A stretch of DNA of 64,000 nt from Rhizomys pruinosus. Lineage: Eukaryota; Chordata; Mammalia; Rodentia; Spalacidae. The notes under the pieces were generated by a model that did not search any database, had not been told where the DNA came from, and was given only the letters and a program-made list of their open reading frames with translations. Positions within the stretch are counted from its first letter, which is position 1. Each line of letters begins with the position of its first letter. Below, piece after piece: positions 46,215 to 58,689 of the stretch. A program made the position numbers and the translations under genes. The stretch is taken from contig VZQC01013712.1 in the NCBI GenBank assembly GCA_009823505.1, positions 888,727 to 952,726 on the forward strand. The letters run 5' to 3'.

Positions 46215-46510
46215 TCATATTTTCTTTATGTTGATAGATATTGAGGTTGATTCCATGACTTGTCTATTGTGAATAGTGCTGCAGTAAGCATGGGTGTATA
46301 TGTATCTTTACTGCATGGTGACTTTGGTGTCTGGAGGTATATAAGCAGGAGTGATGTACTGCTTTCCATAGTGGTTTTCCTAATCCACATTCCCACAAAC
46401 AAAACCATAAAGGTCTATTATTCCCCATTCTCACCAATAATTTGCGCGTGTGTGTGTGTGTGTGTATGTGTGTGTGTCTGTGTCTGTGTGTCTGTGCATT
46501 TGGGTAACAC
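46215..46510 (-). mobile_element. Ancient L1 ORF2 C-terminal fragment with (GT)n
   Basis: The minus frame 46408-46226 reads TAALFTIDKSWNQPQYLST-like L1 C-terminal sequence. A GT repeat at 46443-46495 interrupts it. Confidence 0.7.
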
Positions 46511-46514
46511 TCTG

Positions 46515-46925
46515 GAGTGGTTTGAATGAGAACTGTCATCCATGGAACTCAAGTATTTGATCACTCTTTCCCCATATTGTGGCACTGTTTGGGGAGGTCA
46601 TGGATATTTAGGAGTTGCAGCCTTGCTGGAGGAAGTAGACCACTGGGGTGAGGTTTGAGTGTTCACAGTCTTGCCCTATTTCCAGGTTGCTCTCTACTTC
46701 TTCTTTGCAGTTCAAGATGTGAACTCTGTTCCTCTATGAGAGAGGGAGATGTGAACTCTCTGCTTTGTGCTGCTGCTGCCATGATGTAACTTGCTGCTGT
46801 GCCACCCCATAAAAATGGACTGTTATCCCTCTGGAACCATAAGACCACATAAATTCTTTCTTCCATAAGTCACTTTGGGTCTCAGTGTTTTATCTAACAG
46901 GATAGCAACAGGAAAGTAACTAATG
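46515..46925 (+). mobile_element. Rodent interspersed repeat, URR1-like (name uncertain)
   Basis: Starts GGAGTGGTTTGAATGAGAAC and holds 'gcactgtttggggagg', 'agatgtgaactctctgc' and 'aaattctttcttccataag', a repeat common in rodents. Confidence 0.6.
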
Positions 46926-46929
46926 CATA

Positions 46930-47930
46930 GCCATTCTCATAAAGAAAAAAAAAACATACCAGTTCCTTTCCAGATTTACATTTCCATGATGAATAAAGAT
47001 ACTGAGAATTATTTTAATTTTTTGACCATTTTTATTTCTTCTTTGAGAACTTTGTTCCATTCATTTGCCTGTTTATTTATTAAATTATTTGGCCTCTGAA
47101 TGTTTAATTTTTGGGCTAATTACATGTTCAAAATATTAACTCTGTAAGAATACTTGACAGAGATCCTCTGATTATATAGTTTATCTCTTTATTATCATTA
47201 TTCTTTCCTTTTCTATGCAAACTTTATTTTTAGACGGGGTTTCCCTTTAGTCCCAACTGTCCAGGATTTCGATATGTAGACCAGGCTGGCCTTGAATTCA
47301 CAGAGATCTGCCTGCCTCTGCCTCACAAGGGCTGGCATTAAAGGCATGTGCCACCATGCCGGGCTTGCTATGCAAACTTTTTAATTTCAGACTATCTCAT
47401 TTGTCGAATCCCTGTATTTTCTTCCAGTACTTTCAAAGTTTTAGTTTGTACATGAAAGACTTTGATTCACTTTGAATTGATCTTGGTAAAGGATGACAGA
47501 CAGAGATCTACTTTAATTATCCTAGATGTGGATATCCAGGTTTTCTAGGACTCTTGTTGAACAGGCTGGCAAAAATATTTTTGGCACATTTGTCAAAACT
47601 CAGGTTGCTGTTTTTACATGGATATATTTCTAGATTCTATATTCCATTGACCTGTGTGTCTGCTTTTGTGTCCATATGATATATTTTTTTGTTACAAGTG
47701 CTTGCTTTTCTCGGCAATTTGTATGGTGGTAGCAAAAGCACCACTATATGTAGATACCCCTGTTGGGAACTGAAAGGTGGCGAAATCCATGCCTGCCCCT
47801 AAATGGCTTTTAGTCAGCTTGAACCAGTGCCTGAAATTCCCACCATATCTTTTCATCTTTTGGACTAAGTCTTTGTTTAAGTCTTCACTTAAATTTTGTA
47901 TATGCTGGGAATAACAACATATCATGAATG
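46930..47930 (-). mobile_element. Ancient L1 ORF2 fragment, interrupted by B1
   Basis: Minus-strand L1 C-terminal ORF2 sequence at low identity ('gattcactttgaattgatc', 'gtcaaaactcaggttgctg', 'ccattgacctgtgtgtctg'). The last part (47700-47930) is less certain. Confidence 0.6.
47212..47380 (-). mobile_element. B1 SINE with target duplication
   Basis: Reverse B1 (47225-47366) flanked by CTATGCAAACTTT on both sides. Confidence 0.92.
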
Positions 47931-48049
47931 CTTATTTCATTTGTTTAATTGAATTTAGCAGATTATGTCTACTAGAAAATATTCACTGAATGAAAGAGCT
48001 ACTGGGTACTTGCTGAGCTCACGTCAATTAAATATGCCTTAATCGAATA

Positions 48050-49348
48050 TACACCCGTGTCCCTCTCCCACCCATCCCCCCTTTCCAATTCACCATTTCA
48101 GTCCATTTTCTGATGCAGTCTTTCTGTTCTTTTACTATGCCTCCCTCTCCATGAGAAATATTTATATCTGGGTTGTTGGTACTAGCATCCACATATGAGG
48201 GACACCATTTGTCGTTTGTTTTTCTGGGACTGTGTTACTTCACTTAACATAATGTCTTCCAGCTCCATCCATTTACCTGCAAATTTCATGATGTTGTCCC
48301 TCTTTACTGCTGCATAGTATTCCATTGTATACATGTACCACATTTTCTCTATCCACTCGTCAGTTGAAGGGCACCTGGGCTGGTTCCAGCTTTTTGCTAT
48401 TGTGAACAGAGCTGCAATAAACATAGCTGTGCATGTATCTTTGCAGTAAGTTGTGTCTTGTGGGTATATACCCAGGAGTGGTATGACTGGGTCAAATGGA
48501 AGGCTCATTTTGAGTCTTCTAAGGGTTCTCCACACTGCTTTCCATAGTGGCTGTACAAGTTTACATTCCCACCAGCAATGGATGAGTGTTCCCCTTTCCC
48601 CACAACCTCTCCAGCACTTGGTATCATTCGTGTTCCTGATCCTAGCCAGTCTTATTGGAGTAAGGTGATATCTCAGAGTGGTTTTAATTTGCATTTCCTT
48701 AATTATCAGAGATGTTGAACACTTCTTAAGATGTTTCTCGGCCATCTCTAACTCCTCCTCTGTGAAGTCTCTATTCAGATCTTTGCTCCATCTTTTGAAT
48801 GATTCATTTGTTTTCTTTCTTCTTTGTTTTTTGAGTAGCTTGTATACTCTGGAAATTAATGCTTTGTCAGATGTATCTGCTGTGAAGGTTTCCTCCCACT
48901 CTGTGGGTCTTCTCCTCACTTCCTTTATTGCTTCCTTTGATGTACAGAAGCTTTTGAGTTTAATGAGGTCCCATTTGTCAATTGTCGATCTTATTTCTTG
49001 TGCAGCTGCTGTCTGATTTAGGAAGTCTTTTCCTACACCTATGTCTTGTAGTCTGCTGCCAAGCTTCTCTTCTATCACCTCCAGAGTTTGGGGTTTCACG
49101 TTGAGGTCTTTGGTCCATCTGGAGTTGACCTTTGTACAAGGTGAGAGGTAGGGGTTTAATTTCATTCTTCTACAAGTGGTGATCCAGTTTTGCCAGCACC
49201 ACTTGCTGAAGATGCTGTCTTTCTTCCATTGTGTCTTCTTGGCCCCCTTGTCAAATATGAGGTGGCTGAAATTGTATGAGCTCAGGTTTGGATCTTCAGT
49301 TTTATTCCATTGGTCAACTGGTCTGTTTTTGTGCCAGTACCAGGCTGT
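48050..49348 (-). mobile_element. Second minus-strand L1: ORF2 C-terminal region up to the N join
   Basis: A short 3' UTR-like end at 48050-48180, then ORF2 C-terminal coding sequence upstream to 49348. No T-run marks its 3' end. It is cut by a single N that joins it to a different L1 copy. Confidence 0.8.
48182..49165 (-). pseudogene. L1 ORF2 C-terminal part, uninterrupted 327 codons
   Basis: Open from [15 protein letters not shown] to the stop after SLICGC. Carries [27 protein letters not shown] and the cysteine motif [18 protein letters not shown] (C-x3-C-x7-H-x4-C), then PLLGIYPQ and [20 protein letters not shown]. This region follows the RT domain and is needed for L1 retrotransposition, probably in nucleic-acid binding. 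The lack of stops contrasts with the broken ORF2 of the other copies and suggests a younger insertion. The N-terminal two-thirds of ORF2 is not attached here, so it is a fragment. Confidence 0.88.
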
Positions 49349-49349
49349 N
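49349..49349. other. Single-N assembly join
   Basis: One undetermined base joins two L1 ends. 49276-49348 and 49350-49423 are homologous but not identical versions of the same L1 segment, so the L1 is repeated across the join. Confidence 0.9.
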
Positions 49350-50424
49350 ATGAACTCACGTTTGGATCTTCAATTTTGTTCCATTTATTCAAACAGTTCT
49401 TTTTTTTTGCCATACCAGGCTGTGTTTATGCCTTGTAATATAGCTTGAAGCTGGTAATGTAATCCCCCTAGTATTGCACTTTATCTCAGGTTGCTTTACT
49501 ATTGGCTGATGGGTCTTTATGTTTTCCATTTGCAGTTAGGATTTTTTTTCTAAGTCTGTGAAAAGCTCTGGGAATTTTGATTGGATTTGCATTGTTCGTG
49601 TATATTAATTGGATATAATGACATTTTTTCTATATTAATTTTTCCCCAGTCATGAGCTGGGAGGTCTTCCATCTTTTGATGTCATTTTCCATTCTTTCTT
49701 AGGGTTTTTAATTTTAGTTTTATTTTGTACTCCCGCCACTTTAGAAAACTTTTGATTGTTTCTAAGAGTTTTCTGGTGTGAGTTTTTTTACGCATCCCTT
49801 AGTAAAACTATCATATCACTGCAAAAAGGGATAGTTTTTACTTCCTCTTTTCCAATAGTACTCTTAATTTTGCTTTCTTGCCTTATTGCCTGTATGTAGT
49901 CATCTTTTCTGTTGCTGTGATTAAAACACCATGACCAAGGAACTTATAAAAGGAAGATTATTTGAGTTATAATTGACTGATCCAAGGTGGTTAGTGTCCA
50001 TTGTGGCGGGAGGCATGCGGCTGGTCTGGAGCACGCAAGCCAAGGGTCACATTCTCAGCAAAAAAAACAAAAAAAAAACAAGAGCACAGGAAAGCAGATC
50101 AGAGAGAGGAGAGAGACTGGAGACCACGAGCTTGGTTAAACTCACTAAGGCTGCCCCCCAATAATGTACTCCTCTAGCATGGCCACCATCTAAGACCTCC
50201 AAAAACCTGCCACCAACTGGAGGACAAATGTCTGATACTTACAGAGCCTCATGGGGGCCACTCATTCAAACCACCACATTGCCCTACCGAGCATTTTAAG
50301 CACTATATTGAAGAGGAGTGTATATAGTGGACAGCCTTTTGTGTTTCCGCTTTAAGGGGAATGCTTCAACTTTCTCCATTTAGGATGATGTTGGCGTGTG
50401 TGTTTCTGTATTGCTTTTTTATTG
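49350..50424 (-). mobile_element. Diverged minus-strand L1 RT/C-terminal region with an inserted repeat
   Basis: L1 ORF2 on the minus strand at 49350-49885 and 50279-50424 (plus-strand words 'tgagctgggaggtcttcc', 'ggggaatgcttcaac', 'ggatgatgttgg'). It continues into the L1 after the B1 at 50425, so this copy keeps the junction that copy 1 lacks. Confidence 0.7.
49895..50278 (-). mobile_element. Rodent interspersed repeat, URR1-like (name uncertain)
   Basis: CTTTTCTGTTGCTGTGATTAAAACACCATGACC at left and TTCAAACCACCACAT at right; the same family as 45722-46078. Confidence 0.6.
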
Positions 50425-50616
50425 GCTTTTTTTTTTTGTTTTTTTTTTCTTTATGTTTTTTTTTTTTTGGTCTTTTCAAGACAGGGTCTTCCCTGTTAGA
50501 CCCAGCTGCCCTGGAACTCACTCTGTAGAACAGGCGGGCCTTGAACTCACAAAGATCGCCTGCCTCTGCCTCCCACAGTGCTAGGATTCAAAGGCCGTTG
50601 GCCACCACACCCGGCC
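50425..50616 (-). mobile_element. B1 SINE in L1 (second copy)
   Basis: Same B1 as 40111-40260, here with its T-tail and TTGGCTTT flank on both sides (50422-50429 and 50618-50625), so its original L1 context is kept. Confidence 0.85.
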
Positions 50617-53600
50617 TTTGGCTTGATTACATTGCGTAATGATCCTCCAGTCCCAATTCGTTCTAAGACTTAAAGAGCACGGGGATGCTGGATTTTGAGA
50701 AAGGCTTGTTTCTGCAATCAATTGAGATGTTGTGTGGTTTTCGTCGTTAAGTCCATGGGGTTTTTGAATTCTTATTGATTTACATCATTTGAACCATCCT
50801 GATCTCTGCTATGAATCCAAACCGGTCGTGAATGGATGATCTTTTTGATGTGGGTCTGTATGGCGACGTGCAAATAGTTGTTGAGAATCTTTGCATCAGC
50901 GTGCTCATCATGATATGGGTCTATAGTCTTCTTTTCTTATTATGTCTTGCCTGGTTTTGATATTAGAGTTGATGGCTGGCTTTGTAGAAGGAATTTGAAG
51001 ATTTCCCTCTGTCTGTATCCTTCTGAAAAGTTTGAGAAAAGTAATGGTTGTAAGCGATCTCTTAAATGTTTTTATAGAGTTCTGCTTGACAAAAAAAAAA
51101 AAAAAGAGCCACACCTGGTGGCTTACTCGGGAGGCAGGTGCGGCAGGTGCTTTCTGTGTAATTTAAGGCCAGCCTGGTTCTACAGTGTGAGTTCTGGGAC
51201 AAAACTGGGGCCTACAGGGCGGACCCCTGTCTACGAAAAGATAAAAAAAAAAAGAATTCTGCTGTTGAAGCCATTCTGGGCCTGGCATTTTTATTAGGGA
51301 GGCTTATTTTGTATTTTTATTTTATTTATTTTTATTGTATTTATATTAAATGTACTGTGCATGCAGGGGTCTGTGCACCCGTTCGTGCAAATGGCAGAAT
51401 GGTCAGAAGAGTGGTCGGATTCCCCGGAACTGGAGTCAAAGACGGTTTTCAGCACCATGTGGGTGCTGGGGATCGAACCCGTGTCCTCTGCCAAGAGCCG
51501 TTGCCGCCTCCTTACTTGCAGAGCCATCCTCCGCCCTTAGTTGGGAGGCTTTTTTATTACATTTCCAATTTCCTCAATTTATGGTCTGGTGGTGGTAAGC
51601 TGTTCAACTCTTCTTGGTTACGCTTTGTGGCGAATCCCAGAATGGTCAGATATTATCCATTTCACTTAGGTTTTTCAGATTTAGTAGAGTATAGGGTTTT
51701 TGAAGTCTTCTTGTAGATTGGCTGGATCTCTGTTCTATCTGTCTGATGTTCCCCTTTCATCCAAATGCTATTGATTTGGGTTTGCTCTTTCTTTTCTTTG
51801 GTTAACGGGCTAGAGGGTCGTCTGTTTTTTTTTCTTTTCAAAGAACCAGCTTTGTGGATTATTGATTTTTTTTAAATTTTTTTAAATTTATTATTTATTT
51901 GTATGGTTCGTGAATGACTGTCTGCATGCAGGTTTGGCCCCTCGTGTCATGCAATGCCCCCAGAGGTAACAGAAAGGGTCTCGGATTCCCCAACTGGAGT
52001 CTCTGGAATTGCGTAGTTTACAGGACGGTTTCTATGGCCACCATGTGGGTGCTCGGGGATCAAACCTGGGTCTCCTCTGAAGAGCAGTTGGTGCTCTTAA
52101 CCGGATAGGCTATCTCTCCAGCCCTGGATTCATTGATTTTTTAATCTATTATTTTCTTGTTTCTATTTCATTTGATTTTTCTGCTCGATTTTTGTTATGT
52201 CTTCACTGTTTTGTGGGGTTTCGGATCTTTTGTTGTTGTCTTTTCAAGTGTTTTTTAGCGCTCAGTGTTAGATCATTTACTTGTTCGCTTTCTGTTTTTT
52301 TAATGTGGGGATCTTAGCTATAAATTTCCCTCGTTAGGACCTGACTTAAAGTATCCCACAGGTTTTTTTTTTTTTGTTGTTTTTTTTTCATTTTTTTTAC
52401 TTCGATTTTTATTCATTTTTATTTCTTCTCTAACCCACTCATTGTTGCAGATCATTGTTGTTTAAGTCTCCTCCATGTGTATTTCTTATAGTGTAGAGGG
52501 CTTACCCTGGTGTATAGTTGAGTCCTTTATTGCACGTGGTCTTATAGAAAGCATGGAATCAATTCACCAAATCCTTTTGGATATTTGTTGAGGTTTCTTT
52601 TGTGCCCCAGTATGTGTGGTCAATTTTTGGAAGAATGTCCAAGGGTGGCGCTGGGTCAGTAAGTTGGGTGTCTCTGTGTGTGTTGGAGTGAATATTCTGT
52701 AGATGTCTTGATGAGGTCCATTTGATGTATTGTGTTGTTCAGTTCTGATGTCTCTCTGTTTTATTTTGTCCAGTTGACATACCAGGTGGCTCAGTGGGTA
52801 TTGAATTCCCCACTATTAAGTACTGGGGATTAATCTGTGTCTTGAGTTCATAGAAGGATTGTGTTATAGAAGTTTGGTGCGCACCAGAGTTTGGTTGCAT
52901 AATATTTAAAATTGTGAGATCTGTCTGGGTTAATTGTTACATTGATAAGGATATAAGTGGCCCTCTTGTCTTTCTGATAAATTTTACTCTGAGGTCTATT
53001 GTCATCTGATATTAAAATAGCCACTCCTGTTGCCTGCTCGGTACCATTTGCTTGAAAATCTTTTTTTTCCCATCCTTTATCTAAGGTGTGTTCTGTCCTT
53101 GAGGGAGAGATGGGTTCTTCTTGGAGGCGCCATATAGATGGAGTTGATTCCTACATCAATTCTCCCAATCTATGTCTTTTGATTGTGGAGTTTAGACCAT
53201 TAATTATTTAAGGTTATTTTTGAGAGATGTTGTGTTGTTTTCCTTTTCAACTTATGTTTTTTGTTTGTCATTCTGCGTCCGGTATTTATTTCTCTGTTTG
53301 TTATGGTAATTTCACTCTTGGGTTCTTTATGAAAAGATAGTGCCTTTCCTCTGTTCTTTGAATAGCTTCAAGTTTTGCTGAAGTGTTGGTTTTTTTTGAC
53401 AGTGTTTCTCTTTCAGTTTGTTTTTGTCCTGAAATTAGTTTTCTCTTCTCCTTCAACTATGATTGACATTTTTGCTGGGCTAAGTAATCTGGGTGGCATC
53501 TAAGATCATTTAGTCACTGGGAATACTTAGTCTATGTTCTCTGGCATTTTCATGGTTTGCACTGAGAAGTTAGGTGTGTCTGAGTCGGTTTCACCTTATA

Positions 53601-55090
53601 GTAACTTGTTTTTTTCTCTTGTGGCTTTCATTATTTGTCTATTGTTTTGGAGCATCTAGTATGTTTAACTATGATATGGACTGTGAATTTTCGTTCTGTC
53701 AGTGTTATTTGGTGTCTATGTTGCTTCTTGTATTATATTCTATGGTTTATCTTTTTTCAGTTTTGGGGGAAGTTTCTTCTGATTATCTTTTGACAGATTG
53801 ATCAATACCATTTCCTTGGGATTCTTCTCCTTCCTCTATCCCTATGATTCAGAGGTTTTTCTTTTTTTTTTTTATAGTGTCCCCTCATTTCCTGTGTTGT
53901 TCCCACTCTTGTGTTGTTTTAAAACATTTTCATAATCTTTACTTGAGGTTTCTAACTGTGCTTTTGTTATCATGTAGTCTGATATTCCTTTTCTGCTTCT
54001 TCCATTCTGCTTCTGAGGCTTTTCCCATCCTTTTCCTGCTGATTGGATGAATCTTCACTTACCTTTTTTATTTCATCCTGTGATTTCTTCAGTATTTCCA
54101 CTTCCTTTGGAGCTTTTCTTCTTATGTAGTCTTATTTCTGCTCAGTTTTCTTTTTCCTTTAGCCTAGATCTTTCAATGTTTCCACTTTCTTCTGGAGTTT
54201 GTCATTCTCTCCTTTAGTTCTTTTCAGAGTTTGTATTTCTCTTCCTCTAGTTTTTTTTTTTTTTGAGTGTTGTATTTCTCTTCCTTTAGTTCTTTTCTGA
54301 GTTAATCAATCTATCCTTTAGTTCTTTCAGAGTTTATCATTCTTTCCTTCTAGTTCCTTCATGAGTTTTTTTTTTCTCTCCTTATTTCTCTGATTTGTTC
54401 TTTATAGTCTTTAATATGTTACAATTGTCTTCTAATGTCTTATCTTGGTTCCTTCCAGGGAGATCTGGTTTTTGGGATTTTCTACAGGAGTGGTTGAGTT
54501 CCTGGGGATTTATTTTGAGGTTTTTCTTATTGTTGTTTTGTTGTTGTTTTTTGGCATGTGTATTTTTGTTGTTGTTGTTTTCCCTGTTTGTTTATTTTTG
54601 CCTTCTGTTGCTAATCTCAAATGTTAATATGGGGAATGGTTAGTCACTCAGTTTGCTTCCTGTGGTTTCTTCCTCAGTTTGCTATGCAGCCTTAATCATT
54701 GACACTGCTGGATCCTCCCAACAGCTTTAAACCGCACAGCAGCAGTTTACACTTTCCCCTCAGTATCAGTAGCTTGAAGGGAGGTGTTGAATACTTTGGC
54801 CCATGCATCGGTCCCCAACTGGGCAGCTGGGAACAGGTAGTGTGCACCCTGGCTGATCTTCTATCAGCTCACACAGTTCCTCTCTATAGTCCTAGCGTTG
54901 GACGGCATGAGGTTGCCTGCCAGCCACCTGCTGAGGTTGGCCACCAGCCGACCACTTGCACAACACAGACCAGCCTTGGTGGCTGGGCAAAGGTAGTCAC
55001 TATTTTGTTTTCAACTTTAATCAGAAGTTTTATTATTTTTTTTTAGTGAACTTTTATTTGGGTGCTTGTGTTTTGTTGCCAATATCATGT
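50617..55090 (-). mobile_element. Minus-strand L1, second copy (indel-rich)
   Basis: Second copy of the L1 at 40261-44640. Reading frames are destroyed by scattered single-base indels. Includes B1 (51092-51255) and two B2 (51305-51535, 51878-52124) at the same positions as in copy 1. Confidence 0.85.
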
Positions 55091-55604
55091 TCTCTTTGAG
55101 TTGTTTGGTCACTGGATGTTAGTGGTGTGATGACAGGAATTTTATAAAGAAATGAAGCCTCTTGGTAACCTTCATTTCATGTGGGCATCTACTCCTGACC
55201 AGCTAATTGGTTTAATGATTACAGAACAGATTTAACTCTATGTCATAAAGAGACAGCCCATATAAGGGTGAGTACATTTATGTAAATGTTTACTATATTT
55301 TCACTACGTTCTGATTAACACTCTACCACTCTTGGGCAAAATAGTTTTCATTAATTCTTATGGCTGTCTTGTTAATTTATTCTTGATATATTACCTTGGC
55401 CTTCTAATAAAGAAAGATTATCCTATTTATTCCCACATTCCCTATTCATCTTTCTGAGTGCCAAAAATATATTTTTGGGCATGAGGAGAGAATTCTGTTT
55501 TATAGGGATATTTTCTCTCTTTCACATCTGAAACATTGATTAGTATATTAGTATAGGATCTATAAATTCTTGTCGAATGCATCTCTTAAAATCCTATTTT
55601 ATTC

Positions 55605-55745
55605 CATATGTGGTAGCACAGGCCTGCCTGTAATCCCAGCACCCAGAAGAAGTCTGGAGAATCAGAAGTTCAAGGCCATACATTGATACATAGCAAGTTT
55701 GAAGCCGCCTAACCACACAAAGACCCTATCTCAAAAACAAACAAA
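55605..55745 (+). mobile_element. Diverged B1-like SINE (second copy of 45148)
   Basis: Same element as 45148-45290; indels start near its right end. Confidence 0.65.
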
Positions 55746-55847
55746 AACCAAAAACTAAACCTTATTTATAATTTGTCATGATAATTGTTATTTTTATTAA
55801 TGTGTTATTATTATAATTAATCATAGAAAAAACTGTTTCCTGGCCGG

Positions 55848-55990
55848 GTGTGGTGCACGCCTTAATCCTAGCACTTGGGAGCAGCAGGCAGGTGGATCTT
55901 TGTGAGTTCAAGGGGGCCTGGTCTACAGAGAGCTTCCAGGACAGCTGGCTACAGGGGACCCTGTCTCAAAAAGACCCCCAAAAAGAAAGA
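55848..55990 (+). mobile_element. B1 SINE (second copy of 45388)
   Basis: Same insertion as 45388-45540, with several single-base deletions. Confidence 0.85.
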
Positions 55991-56167
55991 ACTGTTTCCT
56001 TTGTGATATTTTCATTCCTGACCTTTTGATCATATATAGCCCCACCTACAGCTTCCTCCCATTCCATGTCCACTGGCCTCTTCAGTATTCCTAATAGTCC
56101 CCTTTCTACTATCTGCTATCATAGCTTTGTTGTTAGGTTTTACATACACAATAGTTGTCTTTCTGTG

Positions 56168-56522
56168 TGTATTAATTACTTTTCTGTTGCTGTGATATAA
56201 CACCAGGATCAAAAATCAACTTACGAGGAAGAGTTTATTCTTGCTTACAGTTCCAGAGTAATGAGTCCATCGCGCAATGGTGGCCAAAGCAGGAAGCAAG
56301 AAATGACATTTTTTGATGCTCAATCACTAAACAGAGAGAGCAAACTGGGAATGGGACAATATTATGAACTCTCAATTCCTGGCTCCATTTGCATACTTGC
56401 ACCACTAAAGCCACACCTCATAATGGTTCTATGATGTGTCTCCAACAGTGCCACCACCTATGCAGAGAGTGCTTCCAAAACTTGAACCTATGTGGGATAT
56501 TTTTCCTTCAAACCATCACATC
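56168..56522 (-). mobile_element. URR1-like repeat (second copy of 45722)
   Basis: Same element and ends as 45722-46078, with a cluster of differences near 56225-56340. Confidence 0.6.
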
Positions 56523-56949
56523 GTGTCTGAATTATTTCAGGTAACGCGATGCTTTCTAGTTCCATGGATTTTCCTGCAAATAATGTGAGTCAGCTAAATA
56601 AAAACTCCATTTGTGTGTGTGCATGTGTGTATGAGTGTGTGCTGTGCATGTGCATCATATTTTCGTTATGTTGAAGATATATTGAGGTTGATTCCATGAC
56701 TTGTCTATTGTGAATAGTGCTGCAGTAATGCATGGGTGTATATGATCTTACTGCATGGTGACTTGGTGTCTGGAGGTATATAAGCAGGAGTGATGTACTG
56801 CTTTCCATAGTGGTTTTCCTAATCCACATTCCCACAAACAAAACCATAAAGGTCTATTATTCCCCATTCTCACCAATAATTTGCGGTCGTGTGTGTGTGT
56901 GTGTGTGTGTGTGTGTCTGTGTCTGTGTGTCTGTGCATTTGGGTAACAC

Positions 56950-57365
56950 TCTGGAGTGGTTTGAATGAGAACTGTCATCCATGGAACTCAAGTATTTGAT
57001 CACTCTTCCCCATTATGTGGCACTGTTTGGGGAGGTCATGGATATTTAGGAGTTGCAGCCTTGCTCAGGAGAGGTAGACCACTGGGGTGAGGTTTGAGTG
57101 TTCACAGTCTTGCCCTATTTCCAGGTTGCTCTCTACTTCTTCTTTGCAGTTCAAGATGTGAACTCTGTTCCTCTATGAGAGAGGGAGATGTGAACTCTCT
57201 GCTTTGTGCTGCTGCTGCCATGATGTAACTTGCTGCTGTGCCACCCCATAAAAATGGACTGTTATCCTCTGGAACCATAAGACCACATAAATTCTTTCTT
57301 CCATAGTCCACTTTGGGTCTCAGTGTTTTATCTAACAGGATAGCAAACAGGAAAGTAACTAATGC
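56950..57365 (+). mobile_element. URR1-like repeat (second copy of 46515)
   Basis: Same element as 46515-46925. The GT repeat just left of it (56885-56932) differs slightly in length. Confidence 0.6.
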
Positions 57366-57379
57366 ATAGCCATTCTCAT

Positions 57380-58380
57380 AAAAGAAAAAAAAACACATAC
57401 CAGTTCCTTTCCAGATTTACATTTCCATGATGAATAAAGATACTGAGAATTATTTTAATTTTTTGACCATTTTTATTTCTTCTTTGAGAACTTTTGTTCC
57501 ATTCATTTGCCTGTTTATTTATTAAATTATTTTGCCTCTGAATGTTTAATTTTTGGGCTAATTACATGTCAAAATATTAACTCTGTAGAATACTTGCAGC
57601 AGATCCTCTGATTTCATATAGTTTATCTCTTTATTATCATTATTCTTTCCTTTTTCTATGCCACTTTTTTTTTAGACGGGATTCCCATTTAGTCCCATGT
57701 CCTGGATTTCATATGTAGACCAGGCTGGCCTTGAATTCACAAGAGATCTCTCTGCCTCTGCCTCACAAGGGCTGGCATTAAAGGCATGTGCCACCATGCC
57801 GGGCTTGCTATGCAAACTTTTTAATTTCAGACTATCTCATTTGTCGAATCCCTGTATTTTCTTCCAGTACTTTCAAAGTTTTAGTTTGTACATGAAAGAC
57901 TTTGATTCACTTTGAATTGATCTTGGTAAAGGATGACAGACAGAGATCTACTTTAATTATCCTAGATGTGGATATCCAGGTTTTCTAGGACTCTTGTTGA
58001 ACAGGCTGGCAAAAATATTTTTGGCACATTTGTCAAAACTCAGGTTGCTGTTTTTACATGGATATATTTCTAGATTCTATATTCCATTGACCTGTGTGTC
58101 TGCTTTTGTGTCCATATGATATATTTTTTTGTTACAAGTGCTTGCTTTTCTCGGCAATTTGTATGGTGGTAGCAAAAGCACCACTATATGTAGATACCCC
58201 TGTTGGGAACTGAAAGGTGGCGAAATCCATGCCTGCCCCTAAATGGCTTTTAGTCAGCTTGAACCAGTGCCTGAAATTCCCACCATATCTTTTCATCTTT
58301 TGGACTAAGTCTTTGTTTAAGTCTTCACTAAATTTTGTATATGCTGGGAATAACAACATATCATGAATGCTTATTTCATT
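57380..58380 (-). mobile_element. Ancient L1 fragment with B1 (second copy of 46930)
   Basis: Same as 46930-47930 including the B1 (57668-57806); the left half is noisy, the right half nearly identical. Confidence 0.6.
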
Positions 58381-58499
58381 TGTTTAATTGAATTTAGCAG
58401 ATTATGTCTACTAGAAAATATTCACTGAATGAAAGAGCTACTGGGTACTTGCTGAGCTCACGTCAATTAAATATGCCTTAATCGAATATACACCCGTGT

Positions 58500-58689
58500 C
58501 CCTCTTCCCACCCATCCCCCCTTTCCAATTCACACATTTCAGTCCATTTTCTGATGCAGTCTTTCTGTTCTTTTCTATGCCTCCCTCTCCATGAGAATAT
58601 TTATATCTGGGTTGTTGGTTACTAGCATCCAATATGAGGGCCCATTTTGTCGTTTGTTTTTCTGGGACTGTGTTACTTCACTTAACATT
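58500..58689 (-). mobile_element. L1 3' end fragment cut at breakpoint
   Basis: Matches 48060-48250, then leaves L1 abruptly after CTTAACAT. Confidence 0.8.

Larger units (their letters stand above)
50469..58689. repeat. Second, error-rich copy of 40118-48250
   Basis: Collinear with 40118-48250: the same B1, L1, SINE, URR1-like and ancient L1 order. 50469-54700 and short patches near 55700-55990, 56225-56340 and 57540-57720 carry very many single-base insertions and deletions. 55000-55690 and 57780-58440 are nearly identical to copy 1. Offset is 10351 at the start and 10440-10460 further on. Confidence 0.9.
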
